DNA from: an uncultured Bacillota bacterium
GTDB lineage: Bacteria > Bacillota_I > Bacilli_A > RFN20 > CAG-288
Assembly: GCA_949299015.1 (NCBI GenBank)
Contig: CASFYT010000019.1
Location: 1-42,827, forward strand
DNA length: 42,827 nt
Direction: 5' to 3'
This document shows, one piece after another, positions 6,368 through 13,656 of the stretch; position 1 is the stretch's first letter, and every line of letters begins with the position of its first letter. The notes beneath the pieces were generated by a model, which was not told where the DNA came from, searched no databases, and was given only the letters and a program-made list of their open reading frames with translations. Both the position numbers and the translations under genes were made by a program.

Positions 6368-8098
6368 ATGGCACCTAATACGGAAGCTAGGGAGAAGAAC
6401 CGTGCTGTAATCTACGCTCGTTTCTCCTGCGACAAGCAGAGGGAGGAGTCCATAGAGGGACAGATTCGCGAGTGCATGGCTTTCGCCAGGAACGAGGGCT
6501 TTACCGTCGTCAAGAATTACGTGGACCAAGCCATCTCGGCGAGAACGGATGACAGGCCACAGTTCCAGCGAATGATAAATGACGCCAGGGGTCACGGCTT
6601 TGACGTGGTCATGGTCTGGAAGGTGGACCGCTTCTCCCGCAGCCGTTACGATGCCTTGAAATACAAGGCCATCCTCAAGCAAAACGGAGTTAGGCTGATC
6701 TTCGCGACGGAGGCGATATCCGACGGTCCGGAAGGAATCCTTCTGGAATCCGTCCTAGACGGCTTGGCCGAATACTATTCCGTCGACCTCTCCGAGAAGG
6801 TGTCCAGAGGCATGACGGAGAACGTGCTCAACGGAAAGAGCAACGGCGGCATTCCGACCTTCGGCTTTGCCACCAAGGACGGGAAGATCGTCATCGACGA
6901 GCATGACGCTCACGTCGTCCGTGAGCTCTTCCGTCTCTACACCACGACCGGCGTGACCTCGCACGGCTTGGTGAAAGTCCTGGAAGAGAGAAGTTTGACC
7001 CGAAAGAACGGGAAGCCCCTCTGCTCCGGGACCATCAACCACATCCTGAGGAACGAGCGTTATTGTGGGATCTTCAAGTTCCGGGAGATCGTCAACAAGA
7101 CCACCGGCTTTCCTCGGATAATCGACGATGAAACTTTCAATAGGGCCCAGGACAAGCTTTCTCGCAACAGAAAGCAGACCGGGACGCATACCGCCAACAC
7201 GCCCTATGCGCTCTTCGGGAAGGTCTATTGCGGATACTGCGGTGACCTCGTCCGGGCCTATGCCGGAACCTCCTCCACCGGCAAGGAGCACTTCTACTAT
7301 CGTTGCAGGGCCTCCTCCCTGAAGAAGGATTGCCAGGGCAGGGCCATCGACAAGAACCTTCTCGAAATGACCGTGATGGATGAGATCCAGGACTATCTAT
7401 CCGATGACAAGACGCTCCGTGAGGCAGCTAAATATCTGTATGAAAACCAGATTGCCGGGACACCCTACAGAAAGGCGCTGGAGGCGAAGAGAGACGATCT
7501 TGAAAAGAAGATCGAGAACATCCTCGGAGCCATAGAGGGCGGGGCGAAATTCAACGTGTTCCAGGAGCGTTTCCAGAGGCTGGAGGTGGCGAGAAAATCA
7601 GTCCTGTCGGAAATCGAAAGGGAGAAGATCGACAACCCCGTCCTGGAGCAGGAAGACATCTATCAGCTCCTGAGTTCCTTCAAGAAAATCGACACGACCT
7701 CCACCGACGGAATACAGCTCCTCTTCAATATTTTCGTCAAGGAGGTAAAGCTGTATAATGAAAAAGTAGAGATTTTCATCAATTTCAGGCCAAAAAAGCC
7801 TAGAAAAAGGCTAATCGAGCGTTCAAACGTCGCACAGGATGGTTCACCACGCGAGAACATGCCAGCCTACCCGGTTGGCTTTTTTCGTCACCACAATCCC
7901 GAGGGCCCCTTTCCAAGACGGCTTTGTCCTACGCCGAGCCCGTCGGTCCGGTCCCCCCTTTGGCTCTTGTGGTCCTCGCAAGCGAAGAAAAGTGAGGACC
8001 GGCCTGTCGGATTCGAGGGGGCGCGTACGCCGGAAACCTCGAGAGGCCGACTCGTTCTCGACCTGATGGACAAGGTGTCTGCCAGGAATCGATCCTAA
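6368..8098 (+). CDS. Large serine recombinase (integrase/transposase)
   Basis: The frame is 576 codons. Residues 10-150 form the serine resolvase catalytic domain: YARFSCDKQREES carries the nucleophile serine (about Ser18), and VWKVDRFSRSRYD holds the conserved Asp-Arg pair. A recombinase domain follows (about 165-300), then a zinc ribbon with two Cys pairs (VYCGYCGDL and a CRASSLKKDC block, about 288-323), and a coiled coil (about 355-430). It catalyses site-specific integration and excision of the element. The family-like part ends near FINFRPKK (about 470). The last ~100 codons are low-complexity, unlike family sequences, and contain a stem-loop terminator at 7861-7885. The true stop may have been lost by frameshift or by recombination at an attachment site. 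GGGAGG lies eight bases before the start. Confidence 0.9.
   Translation: MAPNTEAREKNRAVIYARFSCDKQREESIEGQIRECMAFARNEGFTVVKNYVDQAISARTDDRPQFQRMINDARGHGFDVVMVWKVDRFSRSRYDALKYKAILKQNGVRLIFATEAISDGPEGILLESVLDGLAEYYSVDLSEKVSRGMTENVLNGKSNGGIPTFGFATKDGKIVIDEHDAHVVRELFRLYTTTGVTSHGLVKVLEERSLTRKNGKPLCSGTINHILRNERYCGIFKFREIVNKTTGFPRIIDDETFNRAQDKLSRNRKQTGTHTANTPYALFGKVYCGYCGDLVRAYAGTSSTGKEHFYYRCRASSLKKDCQGRAIDKNLLEMTVMDEIQDYLSDDKTLREAAKYLYENQIAGTPYRKALEAKRDDLEKKIENILGAIEGGAKFNVFQERFQRLEVARKSVLSEIEREKIDNPVLEQEDIYQLLSSFKKIDTTSTDGIQLLFNIFVKEVKLYNEKVEIFINFRPKKPRKRLIERSNVAQDGSPRENMPAYPVGFFRHHNPEGPFPRRLCPTPSPSVRSPLWLLWSSQAKKSEDRPVGFEGARTPETSRGRLVLDLMDKVSARNRS
7861..7885 (+). terminator. Rho-independent terminator inside the recombinase frame
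   Basis: GCCAGCC, a five-base loop, GGTTGGC (seven pairs, one G-U), then TTTTTT. It lies about 100 codons after the end of recognisable recombinase sequence and before the frame's nominal stop, suggesting that transcription of the recombinase normally ends here. Confidence 0.6.
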
Positions 8099-8106
8099 AA
8101 TCGATT

Positions 8107-8121
8107 TTGACAAATTGTCAA
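8107..8121. repeat. 15-base near-perfect palindrome
   Basis: TTGACAAATTGTCAA is symmetrical apart from the centre and is followed three bases later by another TTGAC. It lies nine bases after the nominal recombinase stop. It could be an operator for the nearby XRE protein, part of an attachment site, or a -35 region; no -10 of quality follows. The rest of 8122-8299 shows only a short hairpin at 8247-8265. Confidence 0.4.
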
Positions 8122-8299
8122 TATTGACTAAAACATAAGCACGAGAATGTCAGTCGAAACATTTCTCGTTTTTCGTTCCGGGAGACAAGTTCGGCAGTCT
8201 GGCGGAACAGGCAAAAATATACCAATTTATGGGGAAATTTTCGCAATCCCTTCCCATGGAAGGGACAGAGGGAGGGCGAAAGCTCCTCGTTTTCGAGAA

Positions 8300-8329
8300 T
8301 TGACAAAACTTTCGGGGGGGGGGTAGATT
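8300..8329 (+). promoter_or_regulatory. Promoter of the SipW-type operon with poly-G spacer
   Basis: TTGACA (8300-8305) and TAGATT (8324-8329) are separated by 18 bases, of which the last ten are an uninterrupted G run. The first gene of the operon starts 31 bases downstream after an AGGAGG site. Change of tract length by slippage would move the boxes from 18 to 17 or 19 bases apart and alter promoter strength, as known for poly-G/C spacer promoters in other bacteria. Confidence 0.7.
8314..8323 (+). repeat. Homopolymeric G(10) tract
   Basis: Ten consecutive G directly before the -10 hexamer. It is the longest mononucleotide run I noticed in the window and a likely slippage site. Confidence 0.85.
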
Positions 8330-8360
8330 TTTTCCGAGAAATTCAGGAGGTTCTATTCGT

Positions 8361-8975
8361 ATGAAAAGAAAGCATTTCTCTTTGTTGGCCGTCGTTCCTG
8401 CCTTCGTCCTCGTCTCGGTCGTCGGCGCGGGCTTTGCCACGTGGTACTGGCAAGAACAGAGCGATATGGATCTTGCGGCCAATGTCATCGTCACGGACGA
8501 AGTGACCAACGGCTTCACGGTTGCCGTCAAGGACAGCAAGACGGCGCAGTTGGTCCTCGACCAGGCAGATGACACGAATCACCCCGATTCGGATCCGGCC
8601 CGTGGCGTCTTCCTCGGCTACACCGACTGGGAGACCAATAACTTCACGGGTACGGATGGCATCACCGTCACGGTCAGCCACTCGGGCGAAGTCACGGGTG
8701 CGACCCTTCACTGCATCGCCAGCTGGACGGGAAGCAACACGAATGCCGATACGCATCTTACCCTGACCAAGACGGAGTTGACGACAGCGCTCACATTTAC
8801 GGGCTCGGACGCCACCTACACGGACGACGTCACGATCGGCGCCAAGAGTGGCGATATCAACCTCGGCATCCACTATGTCACCGAGCCGACGGAATCCTCA
8901 ACCTACAACACGATGAAGACTGAGCTTGAAGGCCTGACCCTGACCCTCAACTTCTACGTCACTGTTTCCGAATAA
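8361..8975 (+). CDS. Secreted protein with SipW-type signal (TasA/CalY-like), paralogue 1
   Basis: A 204-residue exported protein. Basic start (MKRKH), hydrophobic core about residues 8-22, then the motif VGAGFATWYW (21-30) that recurs in three other proteins of this operon and resembles the GGGTWAAF end of TasA/camelysin signals processed by SipW. The mature part is acidic, Thr/Ser/Asp-rich and β-rich, as expected for an extracellular fibre or matrix subunit. It shares QL-[VI]-[LF]-DQ, PARG-[VI], DGI-x-VTV and a YV-x-EP block with the protein at 12848-13528, so these are paralogues. As first gene before a strong stem-loop it is probably the most highly expressed product. AGGAGG precedes the ATG. 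Function as a structural matrix subunit is inference. Confidence 0.75.
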   Translation: MKRKHFSLLAVVPAFVLVSVVGAGFATWYWQEQSDMDLAANVIVTDEVTNGFTVAVKDSKTAQLVLDQADDTNHPDSDPARGVFLGYTDWETNNFTGTDGITVTVSHSGEVTGATLHCIASWTGSNTNADTHLTLTKTELTTALTFTGSDATYTDDVTIGAKSGDINLGIHYVTEPTESSTYNTMKTELEGLTLTLNFYVTVSE

Positions 8976-9013
8976 CGTCGACTCTTTGTTTCGATTGCTT
9001 TGACTGCGAAAGC

Positions 9014-9046
9014 GAGGGAGGGGCTTCGTCGGCCCTTCCCTCCTTT
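9014..9046 (+). terminator. Stem-loop attenuator between substrate 1 and the signal peptidase
   Basis: An 11-pair stem (GAGGGAGGGGC with GCCCTTCCCTC, loop TTCGTCG) is followed by only a short CTTT. It lies in the 100-base gap between the two genes. Weak termination here would make far more of the first secreted protein than of the peptidase and downstream proteins, or the stem may protect the upstream message. Confidence 0.65.
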
Positions 9047-9075
9047 GGCATCGGTTGCCATTTACGGAGTGACAT

Positions 9076-10170
9076 ATGGGGATTGACAGTTCTTTGATCG
9101 TTGCCATCGTCGTCCTCGTTCTCTTCGGGTTCGTCTACTTCTGTCTGTTCATCGGAATGTACCGATCTCGGAAGAGAACGCTTTTTGCGCGTCTGGAAGA
9201 CGATGCCATCGAACAGGAAATCTATGAAGAATATACCGAGTTCCAGACCGACTACGAGAACATGACCTTCGAGGAGTTCCTCCGGCGGGATGAGCGCAAG
9301 AGCAAGAGGGCGACCATCGTCTCGGGAATCTTCTGCCTTCTGGTCTCCCTTCTCTGCGTCGGCGTCCTCGCCTTTGGCATGGTCGCCCGCAGCCGCGGGG
9401 ACCAGGTCTTCTTCGGCGACACGGCCGTCCTCGTCGTCCGTTCGGGTTCGATGCAGGAGAAGAACGACAGCAACCGATACCTTTTCGAGAACGGCCTGGA
9501 CGACCAGATCGACGTCTACGAGATGATCACGATCACCCGCGACCTCTCGCAGATCGACCTCTACGACATCGTCGCCTTCGAAGGGCGGAACGGCGAGACC
9601 GTCGTCCATCGCCTGGTCGGCATCGAAGAGACGGAAGACGGGAAGACTCTCTACAGCTTCCGCGGCGATTCCAACGCGGCTTCCTTCGACTGGGAGATGC
9701 GCGTCACCTCCGACCGCCTCATCGGCGTCGACACGGGCTTCCGCAACCTGTTCCTGGGTCAGTTCGTCGTCTACCTCCAGTCCGCGATCGGATTGATTTC
9801 CGTCGTCGTCGCCGTCATCGTCGTCGTCAGCTACTATATCTATTGCAGCCTCGCCGCCAAGATGTACGTGGAGCGGCGCAAGGCCCTGGCCAAGTGGGCC
9901 TTCGTCAACACGCTCAAGTGGGAGGAGATCAACCGCCGCAAGGCGCTCAACGAAACCCTTCTGGAGGGCCTGGAGCCCTTCTCGCTCCATCAGCGCGTCC
10001 TGGTCCTCGTCGGGAGGGAGGGCTATCATGCCGGCGACGTCGGCGTGATCGTCCGGTTCCCCGAGGAAGGGAAGGCGCTTTTGCAGATGGAGGAGGGGGC
10101 CAACCTCGTTGAATACCCGGTGAAGGAGCTTTCTTCGCTTCCGCCCTCGGCAAAGGAGCTTCTGGGATGA
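9076..10170 (+). CDS. sipW: SipW-like type I signal peptidase (S26B) with extra domains
   Basis: A 364-residue membrane peptidase. Topology: helix about 6-28; acidic cytosolic segment 36-75; helix 79-103; extracellular catalytic domain; helix 236-262; cytosolic C-terminus. The catalytic part has VRSGSMQ with nucleophile Ser125 and VVHRLVG with His178 in place of the Lys of ordinary signal peptidases, the mark of SipW/eukaryote-type enzymes, and FRGDSN (Asp198). It should remove the unusual signals of the four secreted proteins encoded around it. Known SipW proteins are near 190 residues; here there is an added N-terminal helix and a C-terminal tail with a KOW/SH3-like β module (about 304-352, VLVLVGREGYHAGDVGVIV). 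It overlaps the next gene by ATGA. Confidence 0.85.
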   Translation: MGIDSSLIVAIVVLVLFGFVYFCLFIGMYRSRKRTLFARLEDDAIEQEIYEEYTEFQTDYENMTFEEFLRRDERKSKRATIVSGIFCLLVSLLCVGVLAFGMVARSRGDQVFFGDTAVLVVRSGSMQEKNDSNRYLFENGLDDQIDVYEMITITRDLSQIDLYDIVAFEGRNGETVVHRLVGIEETEDGKTLYSFRGDSNAASFDWEMRVTSDRLIGVDTGFRNLFLGQFVVYLQSAIGLISVVVAVIVVVSYYIYCSLAAKMYVERRKALAKWAFVNTLKWEEINRRKALNETLLEGLEPFSLHQRVLVLVGREGYHAGDVGVIVRFPEEGKALLQMEEGANLVEYPVKELSSLPPSAKELLG

Positions 10171-10823
10171 GGTGGAGGCCCCGCTTCGCCCTTCCGGCGC
10201 TCGTCATCGCCCTTTCGGTCGTCGGCGTCGGATATGCGACGTGGTATTTCGAGGATTCCCAATACCAGGAGATCGTCATCGACGAGACGGAGATTCGCCT
10301 CTCGGCCAAGGCGACGGTCGGAACGATCGACCTCGTCGTCGAGGAAGGCTACGGCGAGGATCCGGACAAGGCCGAAGGAGACAACCCGGAACTCATCCTC
10401 ATCCTGGAACAGACCTGGGTGGGATTCGACGACCAGGTCATGGCCCGCTTCACGCCCTCCTACGACATCGCCGACGGGCAATACGTCTATCCGGCCTTCC
10501 AGAACTATGTCTTTCAGATGACCGTCCAGATCCGCGGCGGCCTGGAGTCCTACCTCGAGGCGCTGATGGATGCGGGAACCGAAGGAACCGCCCTGGAGGA
10601 AGGACAGTACGTCTTCGACTGGAGCTGGAGCGAGGCGGAGCGGGACAGGATCCTCCAGGCAGAGGGAGGCAGCGATGCCACCTATTCCTTTACTCCCGAA
10701 TTGACGTTCCGCTACAAGGCGGGCATGGTCCCGGAGGACGAGGCGGACTTTCAGAACCTTCTCTCGGCCAGCCGGGGGAGCAGCATCGAACTCTCCTTTG
10801 CGGTCGACTATCAGGAGGCGTGA
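10167..10823 (+). CDS. Secreted protein with SipW-type signal, paralogue 2
   Basis: A 218-residue exported protein whose start overlaps the signal-peptidase stop by four bases, so the two are translationally coupled. Basic start MRWRPR, hydrophobic residues 8-19, then VGVGYATWYF (19-28), the operon's shared signal motif. The mature part is strongly acidic and aromatic. Its C-terminus (LLSASRGSSIELSFAVDY) matches the end of the protein at 12848-13528 (LSSSRCSLSFTLVEL), indicating a common fold, probably a β-sandwich. No catalytic motif is seen. It could be a minor or anchoring subunit, like TapA relative to TasA, but that is analogy only. The next gene follows after three bases with GGAGG. Confidence 0.7.
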   Translation: MRWRPRFALPALVIALSVVGVGYATWYFEDSQYQEIVIDETEIRLSAKATVGTIDLVVEEGYGEDPDKAEGDNPELILILEQTWVGFDDQVMARFTPSYDIADGQYVYPAFQNYVFQMTVQIRGGLESYLEALMDAGTEGTALEEGQYVFDWSWSEAERDRILQAEGGSDATYSFTPELTFRYKAGMVPEDEADFQNLLSASRGSSIELSFAVDYQEA

Positions 10824-10826
10824 GAC

Positions 10827-12851
10827 ATGAAGAAGACCCTTCTTTCCCTGACCAGCGCCCTTCTCTCCCTGGGTGCCATCGTCGGCATCGGTTTTTCGGC
10901 CTTCTATTTCACGAACGGCGGAAGGGTCTCGGCGGAGGACGAATTCGTCCCCCACGTCGACAACCTCCCGGACAACTCTTCGCTGGACAATCAGGAAGAT
11001 TATTATACCGTTCATTTCTTTCCCCAGCCGCGTGCTGCCGGGACCAATATTTATTCAGAAATACAAAGCGATGCTACAGCTTTGGCAAATGGCTATCGAT
11101 TGGAAGAGAATCCCTTGAATGCCATCAATGAAAATACTGAAAACTCTCGAGATCAATATTACTTTGTCAGTGGTACCCCCAATCGTGAAAGGTGGAGCGA
11201 TGGGCAAGAATATGTATCTGCGAATCGTTATATTCTTACCTACTACGCCTATTTTGGTAATTCTGTATGGGGGAATGGTGGAGATTATCTCGGATATTGG
11301 GGCGAAGGAACAAATCGCTTTCAGGTCAAGTCGACAAGCGTCTATCGTTACTTGAATCGGGATACAATTCGTTCGATCGGAACTCCTTCATGCGCCCGGC
11401 GCGATAATGGAGACATTTTTGAACTACGCTTTGCTGGTTGGACTTACAATCAAAGAGTTGCCGCCACGATGGGATACGGACGGATGGGAGATTTCCAACT
11501 CTTCAACCCTTCTTTGCCACTCGAATACTACGACAACCTACAGGGAGAGAACGGAAAGGGTATCGATGGTTCTGAGATGGGAGACAACGTTCTCTATCTT
11601 TACCCAATCTTTACGACAGGACTAGATTATTCGCAGGTTTGTGTCAGTAGAAACATAACCGCTGGAAGCCCGATTAAAAGCAGTGACTTGCCACGAACTC
11701 CTTATCATGTATTTCGTTTAGGCTCATATTATGGCGATGAAGCTGGAAGCTCTAATAATTGGGAAGAAAATTACTTTTCGACCTTAGGTGAAGGAAATGA
11801 CCTTTTCATTCGGCGAAACGTCTCCTTGAGTCCTGCTGATGTCTCCAACGAAAAGAACTATCGTCTCGAATATAATCTGGCGGATCGGGATACTGATGAG
11901 GTATGGAGTGGGAACTGGAATCGTCCAACGAATTTCTCTATTGCGAGTGAAGGCATCTATGATGTGGCAATCTGGTATTCGTCCGGCAGTTCTCTGACGG
12001 AAGACAAGGCGCTTCAGGCAATTCGAGATGCAGGATTCACGCACTATAGCACGACGACGGTGAACAACAACGTCCACATTTATGTCCAGAAGAACTATGA
12101 TTTCAAACTCGTTGGAGGGAGTACGGCGTTGACCTATGACGAGAGCGGGTACTATTTCACGCAGGACACTGATTCCGACTCGGATACCTTTGTTGTCAAC
12201 GACGTATATTTTCCTGGAGAAGACAATTTCCACTCTCTCGAAATTGAAGGAATTGGCAACTTCAGGAACTATGTTTTTTCTGTCGGATCCGAAGTGGACT
12301 GGAGAAACCGGACTTACCAGGTATCCATTGCGCCTGATTCAGCGGAACTTCTTGCGAAGGCAGTCAATGGAGAGGATTATCGCTACGAAAATGGACAGGA
12401 AAATCCCAAATTGCTCAAGGTAAAGGAAAGAGGCATGTATGATTTGACGATTCATGTCACCCGAGTCTATGGTGACCCGAGCGCGATTGGAACCGTCATG
12501 GTCTCGATTCAGCCTTCAAATTCCGAACACTGGATTCGTATCTACGAAAGCCAATCGGACATTCGAACGGACTCGCGAGGTTTCATCGACTACGACAGTA
12601 GCTCATCCCCCCTCTATTCTGTCGATGTATCGGTTCAAGGTGGCGTCGTCCAGCAGGTGACTCCTGAGACCGTCTTCACCGCTCGAGATGGTACGACTAC
12701 CATGCTCTCGGCCATCCTTGCCAACGACAATGTCCTTTATGACTATGTGACGGGAAGAAGGTTTCGTCTGGATGACTTCGAGGATTCTACAACTCCCTTT
12801 ATGGCATCGAAGTCCTATGTCTTCTATCTCCAGCCGGAGGTGACAAGATGA
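10827..12851 (+). CDS. Large secreted protein with SipW-type signal
   Basis: 674 residues. Signal: MKKTLL, hydrophobic core to about residue 20, then VGIGFSAFYF (19-28). The rest is a long extracellular region rich in Tyr, Asn, Asp and Ser with many short β-like segments; there is no LPxTG motif, C-terminal membrane helix, catalytic motif or repeat I can identify. Repeated use of the operon's signal and the ATGA overlap with the next gene mark it as a partner of the smaller proteins, perhaps an adhesin or tip protein. From about 11040 to 12800 the DNA is clearly less GC-biased, with freer codon choice, than the flanking genes or its own first 60 codons, which suggests recombination or rapid diversification of the exposed part. 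Confidence 0.7.
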   Translation: MKKTLLSLTSALLSLGAIVGIGFSAFYFTNGGRVSAEDEFVPHVDNLPDNSSLDNQEDYYTVHFFPQPRAAGTNIYSEIQSDATALANGYRLEENPLNAINENTENSRDQYYFVSGTPNRERWSDGQEYVSANRYILTYYAYFGNSVWGNGGDYLGYWGEGTNRFQVKSTSVYRYLNRDTIRSIGTPSCARRDNGDIFELRFAGWTYNQRVAATMGYGRMGDFQLFNPSLPLEYYDNLQGENGKGIDGSEMGDNVLYLYPIFTTGLDYSQVCVSRNITAGSPIKSSDLPRTPYHVFRLGSYYGDEAGSSNNWEENYFSTLGEGNDLFIRRNVSLSPADVSNEKNYRLEYNLADRDTDEVWSGNWNRPTNFSIASEGIYDVAIWYSSGSSLTEDKALQAIRDAGFTHYSTTTVNNNVHIYVQKNYDFKLVGGSTALTYDESGYYFTQDTDSDSDTFVVNDVYFPGEDNFHSLEIEGIGNFRNYVFSVGSEVDWRNRTYQVSIAPDSAELLAKAVNGEDYRYENGQENPKLLKVKERGMYDLTIHVTRVYGDPSAIGTVMVSIQPSNSEHWIRIYESQSDIRTDSRGFIDYDSSSSPLYSVDVSVQGGVVQQVTPETVFTARDGTTTMLSAILANDNVLYDYVTGRRFRLDDFEDSTTPFMASKSYVFYLQPEVTR

Positions 12852-13528
12852 AGAAGAGATTCTGGACCACTTATCTCCTCCCCGTCGGAATCATCGGCTC
12901 GGTCGTCGGCGTCGGCTATTCGGCATGGTATTTTGCCGACGGGTATTCGACGCTGGGCGTCGGCGTCGAGGTGACCTACCTCTCGACGGTCAACAACTAT
13001 GAGATCCTCTATCAGGGCCAGAGCACCCAGCTGATCTTCGACCAGACGGAGGAGGGACGGACGGCAGCGGGCGGAAACGTGACGGGAGCCGGCCCGGCCC
13101 GGGGAATCCACTTCCACGTGGACGAGAGAGAAGGAGACGGCATCCATGTCACCGTCCAGACCCGCGACCGCAGCGAGTGGGCCGACGTCCCCGTCGCACT
13201 CAGCTACGAGATGACGCTCACGGGGCTCGACGGCCTGGCGTCCCTTTCCTATCCGAGCGGCTACTTCGACAACCAGGAGAATACCTGGCACCAGATGGGA
13301 GAAAGCGCGGGGCGGATCGACTGGGATTCGGCCGAGACGATCGAGAAGGAAAACGAGGTGACCGGACTCATGGAGACGTGGTATCGGGTGGAGGTTCCCT
13401 TCACGGCCGAAACCTGCGGCCTGTCCTACGTGGACGAGCCCTCGGACGATGCCGAATACGAAGCCTTCCAGTCGGCCCTTTCCTCTTCCCGCTGCTCCCT
13501 GTCCTTCACCCTCGTCGAACTGCACTGA
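12848..13528 (+). CDS. Secreted protein with SipW-type signal, paralogue 3
   Basis: A 226-residue exported protein, start overlapping the preceding stop by ATGA. MKKR, hydrophobic residues 9-20, then VGVGYSAWYF (20-29). The mature part resembles paralogue 1 along its length: TQLIFDQ, GPARGIHFHVDE, GDGIHVTVQT, LSYVDEPSDDAEY and a final hydrophobic strand. Two cysteines near the end (in AETCGLSY and SSRCSLSF) could form a disulphide outside the cell. Last gene of the operon, followed by a strong terminator. Likely a second fibre or matrix subunit; role inferred. Confidence 0.72.
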   Translation: MKKRFWTTYLLPVGIIGSVVGVGYSAWYFADGYSTLGVGVEVTYLSTVNNYEILYQGQSTQLIFDQTEEGRTAAGGNVTGAGPARGIHFHVDEREGDGIHVTVQTRDRSEWADVPVALSYEMTLTGLDGLASLSYPSGYFDNQENTWHQMGESAGRIDWDSAETIEKENEVTGLMETWYRVEVPFTAETCGLSYVDEPSDDAEYEAFQSALSSSRCSLSFTLVELH

Positions 13529-13542
13529 CCTGACTTGTCATC

Positions 13543-13579
13543 GGAGGAGAGAGCCTTCCGGGCCCTCTCCTCCTTTTTC
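13543..13579 (+). terminator. Terminator of the SipW-type operon
   Basis: GGAGGAGAGAGCC pairs with GGGCCCTCTCCTCC around TTCC and is followed by TTTTTCTT. A strong rho-independent terminator 14 bases after the last secreted-protein gene. Confidence 0.9.
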
Positions 13580-13600
13580 TTCGGGAGAGCGAAGACCTTC

Positions 13601-13629
13601 TTAACATCATCTTTACTTTTTGATATAGT
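13601..13629 (+). promoter_or_regulatory. Promoter of the phosphate transporter operon
   Basis: TTAACA (13601-13606), 17-base spacer, TATAGT (13624-13629); the transporter gene starts 27 bases later behind a G-rich ribosome binding site. No Pho-box-like repeats were evident. Confidence 0.6.
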
Positions 13630-13656
13630 GTAGCCGTGTAATGAGGGGGGATCCCT

